Source: Hermatobates lingyangjiaoensis
Taxonomy: Eukaryota > Arthropoda > Insecta > Hemiptera > Hermatobatidae
Direction of reading: 5' to 3'
DNA length: 64,000 nucleotides
NCBI GenBank assembly: GCA_026182355.1
Contig: JAPFBL010000105.1
Span: 372,001 to 436,000 of the forward strand
The notes beneath the pieces were generated by a model. It searched no databases, was not told the origin of the DNA, and was given only the letters and a program-made list of their open reading frames with translations. Within the stretch, counting starts at the first letter, position 1; each line of letters starts with the position of its first letter. This document shows positions 10,701-21,500 of this stretch, piece by piece. A program made the position numbers and the translations under genes.

Positions 10701-11987
10701 TACCTTGTCTACCAAGAATGAACTGTCAGATAGTGTTTCACTCATTTCTTCCTGAACAGTTTGTTTAACCTGACTTGTCCACTTTTTTGTTAGCTTTCAT
10801 TTCCCTTTAAAACACCTCTTGTCTCTCTTCCTTCTCAATACTACTCCAGACCTAATGTTTTATCTGTATTATGATGAGTGTAAAACCATCCTCATTTGTG
10901 GGGCACCAAGTAAAATTGTGCCAAACCTTTCATAAACTTAAAATACTTTAAATGATTTTAACCCACAAAACTGATATCTGTTTACAGCTCACAAAAAAAA
11001 TATAAAACTAATATAATTAAATAAATAATATATTTTCAATTATTATATTTTTCCTTAATATAAAACTAACAATTATAAAAAATATTTAATTATAGCGTCA
11101 ACAAAATAAAAACATCTCATGTAAAACTTGCCATCAGAATTACAAATCATCACAGTCTTCAGATGGGGAAAGAAGACAAAATTTGATTAGTTATCATCAT
11201 TGGCAATTTTTCAGTGAACCAAGTTATACAGTATTCTAACTATGTTTAACTTTAAGTAGGCCGAATGAATATCGAATCCAATTTGTAATATTTAATTAAT
11301 TTAACATGAAATGAATATTTCATACTAGTTTATAAAAATTTTAACTATTACTCTGAGTCAGAGTTATAATCACATCAGGATGTAAACGAATTCGCAAATA
11401 AGGGAGTTAAATTTAAGACATCCACTCAAAAAACAAACAGAATTAACTCTTTCAAACATACGTTACCAATTGGCTGTGAACAAATGTAATAAAAGTTCCT
11501 GGTAATAAATGTAAAATTAGATAAATTTAAAACCTACAAATAATTAAACAGAAATATGAACAAATAAAAATGTGTTATAAATTTCACTTTACTTTGTGAG
11601 AATCACTTAAGGAGATAAACTTTGATACCTTTCTTTTACACATTTATGACAAAGAACGCCACCGTAACATCTTTTAACAGTCTGTTTTCTTCTACAAATA
11701 CGAGCTCTCTCCATTGGTCTCGCTGGAATTATTCCTCTAAGTTTTTCCTTACATTGCCCACATCTTGGAACTTTCTTCGGTTTTTTCAAATATTGATAAA
11801 CCAAACGGCCTCCAGGTGTCCGTACTCTAAAAGCCAAAAAAATCCCTTTAAAGAAAAATTATATATGAATAACATACCATTAATTATCTAATACAAAATA
11901 TAGCCTGTAAACAATTACGTACATTCTTCTTCTATTACTTCTGGTGTTGTAGGATAACCTACGACGGTAAACAAGGCGTTGAACCAT
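6520..11987 (-). CDS. RPL34: 60S ribosomal protein L34 (eL34), three coding exons
   Basis: Join 11987-11923, 11826-11629 and 6607-6520 (minus strand): 351 nucleotides, 116 residues plus stop, the normal length for eL34, a protein of the large ribosomal subunit. The N-terminus MVQRLVYRRRLSYNTRSN is the family signature. C44-x2-C47 and C81-x2-C84 (in RCGQC and LCHKC) are the paired cysteines expected of the zinc-binding fold. The C-terminus has RAFLIEEQKIV and a lysine-rich end. The junctions AT/A (Ile22) and AG/G (Arg88) are in phase with GT-AG introns. Intron 1 is 96 bases; intron 2 is 5.0 kb and holds hairpin repeats and exon-like stretches. The gene looks intact. A copy with introns and a TOP-like start argues that this is the working gene rather than one of the processed copies common for ribosomal proteins. 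Confidence 0.95.
7130..7166 (+). repeat. GA-rich microsatellite
   Basis: A (GAAAA/GAGA)n purine tract inside RPL34 intron 2; it accounts for the Lys/Arg/Glu run of the short open frame across it. Confidence 0.7.
7200..7410. repeat. Hairpin element, family B copy 2
   Basis: A perfect 20-base inner arm at 7282-7301 (CCGTAACAAGCGGTCTTCGT) pairs with 7334-7353. Looser outer arms run to AAACACGTGAAAT on the left and GTTTGGACGTTGATATATATA on the right. A second small stem (GTCAGAG/CTCTGAC) closes the loop. It sits in RPL34 intron 2, next to the related copy at 6165. Confidence 0.75.
7450..7716. repeat. Long hairpin element ending in (TA)n
   Basis: Left arm about 7454-7526 and right arm about 7605-7672 are near-perfect inverted copies of roughly 70 bases, including GGTTGAACCGTCATCAGGAG and its complement. 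The loop holds a second stem, AAGCGACGG with CCGTCGCTT. The right arm runs into a TA run at 7682-7716. Transcribed, it would form a two-storey hairpin. It lies in RPL34 intron 2. Confidence 0.8.
8954..8986. repeat. Perfect 15-base inverted repeat
   Basis: TTACACTAATTTACA at 8954-8968 and its exact complement at 8972-8986, loop CAT. It lies in RPL34 intron 2. It may be a transposon end or a small cruciform; no function is evident. Confidence 0.6.
9252..9482 (+). other. Exon-like open stretch in RPL34 intron 2, plus strand
   Basis: An acceptor-like ACACTTGCAG at about 9251 precedes an open frame of 77 codons that includes QRKWYSYEREMKDAPAILVS and ends at TAA 9480-9482. A possible donor (TTAG/GTAAAA) at about 9378 would make it a 127-base exon. 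I recognise no family. It may be part of a nested gene, a transposon fragment or chance; the short minus-strand frame over the same bases is probably its shadow. Confidence 0.2.
9682..9870 (-). other. Small open frame in RPL34 intron 2, minus strand
   Basis: 62 codons from ATG at 9870, starting MGKEASYFCVFYDENPVVNW, with balanced amino-acid use rather than the Ile/Lys/Tyr bias of chance frames here. It is too short to assign. It could be the first exon of a transposon-derived or host protein. There is no matching downstream exon that I can identify. Confidence 0.2.
9900..11628. other. Remainder of RPL34 intron 2 near exon 2
   Basis: AT-rich intronic sequence. The short frames at 10327-10530 and 11622-11891 are not convincing; the latter is antisense to RPL34 exon 2. 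No repeat shared with the rest of the window was seen. Confidence 0.5.
11629..11826 (-). CDS. RPL34: RPL34 exon 2 (residues 22-88)
   Basis: Acceptor GGCTTTTAG before AGTACGG; donor AAAG/GTATCA. It carries both halves of the cysteine site (C44/C47, C81/C84) and VRTPGGRLVYQY. An ATG-initiated frame extending past the acceptor is intronic read-through, not an alternative start. Confidence 0.94.
11923..11987 (-). CDS. RPL34: RPL34 exon 1 (residues 1-22)
   Basis: ATG at 11987-11985 opens MVQRLVYRRRLSYNTRSNRR. Donor is AT/GTACGTAA. This exon is below the size of an ordinary ORF search and was found by its family signature. Confidence 0.93.
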
Positions 11988-11998
11988 ATTCGTGAAAG
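11988..11998 (-). promoter_or_regulatory. Probable RPL34 start site with TOP-like CTTTC
   Basis: On the minus strand the ATG is preceded by CTTTCACGAAT. A transcript starting at the C of CTTTC would carry a terminal oligopyrimidine tract, the usual mark of growth-controlled ribosomal protein mRNAs. The 11-base leader is short but not unusual for this class. Inferred from sequence only. Confidence 0.45.
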
Positions 11999-14900
11999 AC
12001 TAACAACCTAATCTGTGAACATACAATTGAAAATTAATATTTCATGAAACAATAACAATTAAAGATTCATTCAATATCAAACGGATGCATGAGAAATAAA
12101 CGGAATTAAAACACAGCAATCACCTGAACTTTAACATTACACGCCACTATAGGGGACAGGATTACTTCAATGTTACCAGTGGAAGAAGAAAACCACTGTC
12201 TAAATCACTGCTACCAACTTTCAAAAAATATTTCTTTTCAGATAATGCTATACCAAATAAAATATCTATCCAAGTTCAAATAACAATAATTTACAAACTG
12301 TAATAAAATTGTTTTCAATATTATTTTTTTTCATGTAAAAGTATTGCTCCTCATCATTTTCCAAATCAATTGTGTTATATAGATAAACTTCTACGTGCAG
12401 AAGTTTATTATTTGACTACACTAAAGTTTGGTTTTTTACTATACTAGTATATCTAGTAGTTGAAATACTGGTAAGTATGGATCATTTGTACCTATTTAGC
12501 ATTGGAATAAAGCGAAAGTAAATTTTTAGCTTTAAAAGAAATATCACCTCCCTACTTAGATAGACAAATTGTTAGAGTTAACATCAAATGGAGTGTTTTA
12601 AAAATTATCAATTTTGTTTTTGATTGCATATATTCCATACAAATACTCGTATAAATATGTAGTTTGAAAATATTGAATATATCTGTTTTAAAGTGCATTA
12701 GTTAAACGAGAAAAAGATTAGACAATAAATCCAACTAATGTGTAAAGATGACCTTCAGTATTAGAGCAAGTCAAGTTAAAATTCAAATGAGGTGTAATGG
12801 TTATCTGACCTTAAGTACAAATGAAATACGACCTTACCGTTTTTCCTAGTTCACTCTGAAAAAATATATGGTTATCCGCTGTTATCTTTAGTATAACTAA
12901 ACTTATAGAATAACCTATATACCTATTAGAAGTATTAATAATAAATATGATTAATTCATTTCTTTTACTCAATTTACTACGTTTTGTCAATGTAATTACA
13001 AATTTATCCAAATCTATTTTTTTCCATGATCACTATAATGTACTTGCAGGAGAAAATTACGCTGCTTTGTTAGTTGAACATTTTAATAATAGTTAATGAA
13101 ATGATAATCGGCAATCTTTCCATCCTTATTTAGTGTTTAAACTGCTACTTGTAAAAAAAATAACTTGATTACATTTTACGACAAGAAAAAATAACTTATT
13201 CCATAAATTTATTTATCGTGTACTATAACAAATAAGTTACTGCACATAATCAAGGAATCTCCAACGTCATGGAAAAGGCTTCATGTGTTACAAATTCGGG
13301 TAAATAAAATATGGCACTTTCTATGTAACTCACATACAAGTAGACCCTAGTATTTTCAGAAGTAACAAGCCAACATTTACTTTCGAATGCTTTATCCTGG
13401 ATGTAGAAGAAGCACTGACGAGATTGCCTCCTAAGGTTAGATTTCTACATGAGTAAACATAAATAGTACAACATTTAAAAGAGAAAAATATTTTAATTAT
13501 CTAAACCATATTGGAGTATCTTTAAAAAAAATGTAAAATCAGAATTGCAATAGACGTATGCGTTAAATATGATGAATTGTAGTACCATCAAAGTAGTACC
13601 TACGTAAAAGTATATCCCATAACTTTACCTTCAAAGATTGATGAAAACAACTTTACTCTGACTCTGAATAACTGGGAACATAATAATTGTTCTTCTAATG
13701 CTATATACGTCTTCCCAGACTTAATGCAATTTTGGTCGTGCAATAGTCATATTAAATATGGTACTAAAAATGAAATAGAAAGTTCTAAATGTCAGAAGAG
13801 TGGTATAAAATTAGAACCCATTTTGGGATAATTATAATGGTTGAATTCAAAAACCCTAGAGCTCCTTTCTACTCCAGAAACAATAAAACTGTCAATTTTT
13901 ATTAAGATATGTCAACCCATGCTAGTTTTTATTGGATACTCCTTGACATCGAGATATTATGAAAAAATATCAAAAATGGATTAAGGGGACTTTAAACGTG
14001 TAAATCTCTTAACATCACAGAATGGAGTTTTTTTTTTAATAATTATACTTTACTTACAGTAATATAAAAAAAATTAATAATCTAATATGTTGAAATTTAA
14101 TGAAAATGTGAAGAACTACAAGTGACTTGGGGAATTGCCCATATACAGGTATAAAAGTCCTTCAAGAGAAACGTTTTAAGGCCTCTTTAGGGACGTAAAA
14201 ATTCTATTAAAATAAAAAATGATCTCAAATTTATGTACATTAAACTCTTCAAACACATGTACTACTTGTAAAAGTTCTTAGGCAGATTCCTGATCCCTAT
14301 GCCAGTATCACTTCGAGAATTTCAAAAGAGGCACTTCTGTTTCCTAAGCTTAATTTCAATCGTTCTTCAATTATTCTTTATTATTGTTCTTTTTAGTCTT
14401 TTAAACAAAGTTGCTTAATTATTTATTTTTCATTTATTATAGCTTTTTTTTTAATAATGTTTAATATTTTCAAGAGTTTTTCTATATTTATCTGTTACTA
14501 TTTGTTTTATATATCCTTGTCAACCCTTCCTCTATAAAATAGCTATACTGATTGAGTGCCTCAGGAATGAAACTGACTTCGCAGAGACCCACATCTTTCT
14601 GCAATGGCGACATAGTCGAAATATAACAGTGAGTTTTTGTGATCTCTTGTATGTGTTTTCTTTCTGTAAATTCATTTATTTAGTTCGACGAAACGTTTTA
14701 TATAATTACTACATATAAAATATCATTTTTATATATATAATAATAGAAGTTTTATACAAGTGATATAAATAAAAGTACATTTACATTTTATTTAATAAAG
14801 AGTTACAGTCAATAAGTGAAGGAAACATTTTAACGAAGTACAACGAATGATTAGTTTAACATTCAACCAAAAGCATATGGTAATATAAAATCAAAATTTC

Positions 14901-15282
14901 ATAATACAATGATACAGGAAATACATTCTATTACAGTTTTACGCAATAAATAAAAATGAAAGGAAAAGCGATGGACTTCATGCACTAGTTACGAAACATT
15001 ATAAATAAATTAATTCATTTGAAGTAACAATACAAACTAAAGAAAGGACAAGATATAGTTTTAATTAAAGTAATAATCATTGAAAAATTAAGAAATTTGA
15101 ATGTGGGGAAATATACTATACATATCGCGAGTTTGTTTTGGAATATTCACAGGCAGTCATAACCAAAGTATCTATAAAAATGTGTCTAGCACGAAATAAT
15201 TAATTTATGGAACCAATCAAAAAGAATAAAATAATTAATGATTTGTTCCATATATATTACATAACTTCAGTCTTTACAAATA
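11999..15282. other. Intergenic DNA between TXNDC15 and RPL34
   Basis: 3.3 kb with no gene recognised. It contains a short perfect inverted repeat (ATAAACTTCT/AGAAGTTTAT) at about 12383-12408 and a family G fragment at about 14595-14710. Short frames at 12811-13011 and elsewhere show AT-bias and no protein character. The RPL34 promoter should lie at the left end. Confidence 0.5.
14595..14712 (+). repeat. Repeat family G fragment
   Basis: GACATAGTCGAAATATAACAGTGAG followed by TTTTTGTGATC and TTTATTTAGTTCGACGAAACG matches the arms at 298 and 54872-54950. The CTGATGA core is degraded here (CTGCAATGGC), but the GAC/GTC stem and GAAA remain. Confidence 0.55.
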
Positions 15283-15506
15283 TTATTCAATATGTTCATG
15301 TTCAGCCTGGGCCTCATTCCAGGCACTGTGAATAAACTCCATTATAATTTTCCAACTTTGTGACTTTGAGATCATCATAGCAATCGTTGCCAAAACAATG
15401 ATCCATGCAATGCCTAGCCAGTAGTCTGTTTCTTTAACTAAAACACTTGGCACAGGACCCCCAAAGTCTCCAGAAGTTACGAACATTCTTTCCACTGGTT
15501 TAAGCC
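15283..15506 (-). CDS. TXNDC15: TXNDC15 exon 5 (transmembrane helix and C-terminus)
   Basis: Acceptor TATTGTTTTAG before GGCTTAAACC. It encodes LKPVERMFVTSGDFGGP, the helix YWLGIAWIIVLATIAMMI and the tail ending HEHIE, stop TAA. Confidence 0.9.
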
Positions 15507-18500
15507 CTAAAACAATAAAAGTAAAAAAAAAAAATCGTATTTCTTTCATTCTGAGAAAACATGCAAATTACTAACAATTATGTGATAATAAACTTGGGCC
15601 AGGTCAAACACGTTTCTCTTTTTGCCATTGGGGGTGGTCGCATGATTTGTGCCCTTCCTCAAACCTACTGTTTGTAGGAGATGATTGTCAAATATCTATA
15701 AGTTAAATTTTGAATTAAGAAATTACTATATTTAAATTGGATCAGCCAATTGTTTCTGCAATCCGTTAAATTGCATCAGTTTCAATAAAAATTCTCAACT
15801 AATAAAAACGAAAATGCATGCGACACAAGCGAGTAGAAAAGATTACTTTTCAAATTTTAATGTTGCATTGAAAACAAAATAAAAAAATAGATGTTAGGCA
15901 CATAAATGCGACAAAGCAAAGTTCTCAACTACTTTACCAAGAATTCCGTTCATGTATTAATCCTCTGCAATAACCCATAACCTATTCACACCTAAGCATG
16001 AGTCAAATAAATATAGTAACTCCATGTTACTCTTGTAGTCAAAACGCTGAGAGTATTCTAACTTAAAACACACAGGCCCGTGCTCAAGCACTATATCCTA
16101 AATTATATTTTGGCATAAAATTCCAAACTTTTGTTAGCTTTTTTTTTGTTTCTATATATATATATATATTCGTTGAAATGCTGACCAATAGGAGAGCAGA
16201 GTTAGTAGGTCCATGCGTGCGGTCCCAGTTGCCCGCTGCTTAGCGAAGCCTTCGTTATTCCACCACCTACTAACTCTACTCTCCTATTGGTCAGCATTTC
16301 AACGAATCATATTTCTTTCCCCGGACAACTCATAGAAAATATATATATATATATACAAAACTATAGTTTATCGGGACTCGATCAGTTCTTCAGGTTCAAA
16401 TTAAACTCTCATTGCCAACGTTTCGGTCTTTATTTAAAACCTTTTTCATAGGCAGAAGTATAAATTTTGAAACAAAAAAACTAAGTTTTTCATAGGCAGA
16501 AGTATAAATTTTGAAACATAAAAACTAAGTTTTCAAAGGCAGAAGTATAAATTTTGAAACAAAAAAACTAAGTTTTTCATAGGCAGAAGTATAAATTTTG
16601 AAACATAAAAACTAAGTTTTCAAAGGCGGAAGTATAAATTTTGAAACAGAAAAACTAAGTTGGCAATGAGAGTTTAATTTGAACCTGAAGAACTGACAGA
16701 GTCCCGATAAACTATAGTTTTGTTTCTATTCCACGGTCGATACTTTTGTAAATATATATATATATATATGGCAATCCTGAAAATTGAAGGCTCGAATCTT
16801 GGGCATGATCATAAATTTTGAATATAGGTAATGGAAAATCTTGTGCACATCATTCCTCAGAGATGACGTAAAGTAGTCTGTCTCTAGCCTCTGTACGTCT
16901 GTTAATCTTTAAAGTAACCTACTATAATAAAATCAAGTAAGGCAAACTTTCGGAGTTCCTGTGAAGAACAAAACCGATATGTGTCTTGCTCATAACTATT
17001 GTGTTGAAAAATAGCAAATGAGTAACACTTTCCACCCCAACAGCACTGCTGAAAGCCTATACATTCTTTCTTCTGATGATTTTCAACACCAACTGTACTT
17101 CATCTTCCAAAATTTCAATTTAAAGCAAGTACCTACAATTTTACTCCGTTTATTTTTTAATGTCAAATCGGATTTCAATGACTTCATGCAACTGTATTAA
17201 TATAGGGTGTTCCTATAAAAAATGTAATATCATTTACAGTAAAATCATTTTTGTAATTCTTGTTGAAAGAACCTTAAGTTTCCACAAAATGTATAAAAAC
17301 AAGTCGATAAATGTCCTTCAATTCTAAAGAAGAGTCATTTCACATTTAAAAATATGTTCCGTTCCAACAGTCACCCAAGAGCATAACGTGAAGTCTTCCT
17401 CTTAAATTTTCGGTAAGAGATCTAACTTTGTGTTCCTAACAATGCAATATACTTGGTGAAGAATAAAAAATGCATAAGTGAACGGCATTTCTCAATTTTA
17501 CAAATCGTAATACATTCATATAGTATTTTATTTATAATATACTAGAAGACGCTACTATCGTTGATGGGTATTTTACAAAAATTCAGAGATGATGCGTGGT
17601 ATTTCAAAATATGATTAGAAAAATTATAGAAATGGAAAAAATATCTTTATTAGCACACTGTTAAGTAAGTGCATCTGTATACACCACATTAGCTGTCTAC
17701 TGTTGATTAGCATCAAGGACAGTTGCTAGGTATCAATTGGTATGCGTAGCATAAACACTGATTCCCCAGTACCACACCCAGTCATGGTATCAGCCTCTAT
17801 GACTTATCTGTGCAAAGCACGAAGCGGAGTCGAGTCCCGTTCCACATTTTTGGGACACTCAAGTTTCGTAACAGCATGACTGGTGCCCCTACTTTAAGTA
17901 TTAAGTCATGAACGGAAATTCAATTGGATAATGAACTGCTTCCTAATGACTAATCACTCTGATTACTGACTTGTAAGTTCTTTCCTCATCTTGATATAGA
18001 GCAAGAACTTTATTGATTTTTCGTACCTGCTCATATGTAGGGGGTGAGAATTACTCGTTCACAAAGTCAGTTATTCTGAATAGATGGCAGATCATGAACT
18101 TCGAGAAATACTTTGTCAATTATCTCTTGCTAGGAGCATAAATTCAAATGAAATTGACATCAACAAACAATACCTACTTGCTATACCTATATATTTTCAA
18201 AATAAGCATCTGTGAAGTTAGCCAAAGACAGCTTAAGTCTGTAACTTCACCTTTACGTTGAATTTTCAATTCATTCAAAACTTACATTTTAAGTTAGACA
18301 TACACAAACCTACTGTCGATGTTTCAGCTCCATATGTCTCATATGATCGCTGAATTTACTTGTGGCAAAATTTTGTGGTCAAACCGACAGATAGAAATGG
18401 ATCGGTTCTCTAATATCTGAAATGCAAAGATAACTTGAAATGAGTCAGTTCTAAGCAATGTACAGACATAACCTTTCTTTTATTTATATAAAAGAAATTA

Positions 18501-21500
18501 AAGTTTATCAGGACCCGGTCAGTTCTTCAGGTTCAAATTAAACTCTCATTGCCAACGTTTCAGTTTTTATGTAAAACCTTTTTCATAGGTAGAAGCATAA
18601 AATTTTGAAACAGAAAAACTAAGTATTACATTAGAGATTATTTTACAAAGAAAAATAGTCTGTGGATTTTAACAAAAATTGTCTAGTTTGAATGAACATG
18701 TGACAATTTTTGTTTTGTTTTTTTTTGCCAGATTTATCACTCTTGGTTTTTTTGTTTCAAAATTGTATACCTCTTCCTATGAAAAAGGTTTTTAATAAAA
18801 ACCGAATGTTGGCAATGAGAGTTTAATTTGAACCTGAAGAATTGACCGAGTCCTGATAAACTTTATATTTGGTTTCTATTTCACGGTCGATATTTTTATC
18901 AATATTTATTTATATAGATATATAAAATCTCGATTTGCTTCCATACATCCTGTGAAAAAATCTGGAGTGGCCTAGACTCAACTTTCCTATAAGCAACCAT
19001 AATATCATACTTCCTGGGTATATAATATATAATGTTCCATTTAAGTTCCATATAAATGTCTAAATGGGAGATGTGTATTAGTCTTTCATTCCTGTAGGTA
19101 GTGTACAGATATTGATTGATTCACTTATCAATATATATGCTTACTTTTGTATATCACACCATACAATATCATTAGCATAACTACAGCAGTAATAATATTT
19201 TTGAAAAGCGAAAAGGCAGATTTCGTGTTACGAAATATCTCTTACAGGAGAACATGACTTTTGTTCTAGTAGCCACTGGATGTCTTACATAGTTTACCTT
19301 ACCTCCTAGTTGAATATTCAAGAATAAATTTTTCTATTTAGAACAAAAAAAAAACTCCAATTTTTTCAGAAAAATCAAATGAAATATATTGTTTTAAGAT
19401 AATTTATAATTAAGGATGTACAATAATTACATTTATTAAACAATCCTCAAACTAAAGATTTCAATTTTAAATTGTTGGTCCTTTATAGAATTATTATACT
19501 AGGAATTTCTGGCTTAGTATTTAATAAAATCATTTTCCTTCCCTTTTGTCAAAAATCATATATACAATTTTTTTCTGAGCGAGTGTTATCTTTTTCCTGC
19601 CTGCTTTACTCTGTTACAAGGATGCTATGAATGTATATTGCGAAAAAATATATTAGTAATTAGCCAGTTTACATACTCAAACCAAAGTCAAAGCCAGCTA
19701 TTCAGTATAATTTAAAACTTTCATAGTTGTGTGCTTCCAATTTTTGAAAATTATAAATATGAACAATTAGACTTGAATACTGAAAAAAAAAACTGGGTAT
19801 TTGTCAACAAGCATAACAGCTCATTCTTAAGGAAAGAGTCCATTCGTCACATTCCAATATCATGGAAAGATACTACAATTCATAAAGACAAAGTAATTAT
19901 AACTGATATTAAGTTTTGTTCAAGAGTGCAATACATAGATTTATTAAAGCATTTTATGAGACAAATCCATCAAACCATGGAAGATAAAGGAAATTTATTC
20001 ATGTTTATTGGCGGTGATTTTTTTACATCTAAAAATATTATTCCTCTTATATCTCACATAAGTCAATAAATTATTTAAATTTTTCCATTCAAAACATCAA
20101 TTTTATCTAAGTGGATTCACTCAAAAAATTTATAATTGGTCAACTATTTAAATGTCAATGTAAACAGTAAACAATGTAAGAAAATATCAAAAATTCGACA
20201 AATATAGCAGATGATCCCTTAGCCTATGATAAACAAACAGTTTTTATAGTTTTATTGCTCTTTGCCCTGATTGAAATTTCATGAATTTTTTTTTATAAAT
20301 TGCTAATTTTTTGTTCCATTTTTGGTCAAATTTTCATGGTTTATAAATGAGCCGTTTAGCGTCAAAAAAAACATTTTCTGAATATAGAAACTCTACTGTA
20401 ACGCTCCTTTGGTGAGTGTAATTTTGAAAAAAAATTATCTCTACTCATCCTCCACACAATGTTCTATTTTTAGGTATAATTACATTTTGATCCGTTAAAC
20501 GGTATGGCTTTTCTCGTTCTCACAATCATTGAGATTGAATTGTAAGTCAAAATTTTTACATTTTATAGAAAAAAAATGTTTCTCGTTGTTTTAAAATTCT
20601 GATATATTATTCGTTTATTGCATTTGTAACCTCAAAGATAATGCCAAAATTTTAAAACTCTAGAATTAGAAGTTTAGGAGAAAAAAATGATTTCTGAAAA
20701 CAGGCTTTTGTTAAAAAAAGTGACTTTCCTGTCATACATAATTCCTCCCAAACAATAGGGATCATCTACACTATGGGGCCCATTTTTGTGTAAAATATCC
20801 ACTTGATCCATCAAAGATTCTGGGCCGTAGCGTGGTAACAAGCAATGCTAATCATCGAAAAAACTTCATAAAACGACTTTTGGGAACTCAAACCATGTAA
20901 TTCCGTCAAAATCTCGAGATCAAATTTTTTCACGATCACTATAGTTTACTTATAGTAAAATAAAAGAGGTTTATTTCAACATGAATTCCAAAAAAGTCAC
21001 TGGTCAACATTATTGACGTGACTTTTTTGGAATATCCTGTATATATGTACGGTAGCACTTTATATTCCAAAATTTGGTCCAAAGCGAGTAGGAATATTTT
21101 AATTCATAACAGTGTCCCAGTAAGTTTGACCACTGATCTAATGCATTGTATGCAACTAGGAGTTACTAACCTGTAAACCTGGTGATAAATCGTGAGAACA
21201 TCTCAAGGGTATATTCAGATTCATTAAACTTTGCAGCCGGTCGGCCATTATGAAACAGCATAACTGTAGGTACACCACCAATACCAAACTGAGTGTTAAA
21301 GCTGAAAACCAAAAACACAAACATTAACCACCTTGTAAATTAAATATTTATAAGGAACCAGAAACTTTGTCACCTTTGTTGCGATAATGCATTAATAGCA
21401 ACCACTTTAATGGTAGGAAATGCTCTTGCTAATGCATTGAAATGGGGGGCGGCTAGGCAGCTAAAGGGGCAAATTCTTGCATAAAAGAGCAGAACCAAAC

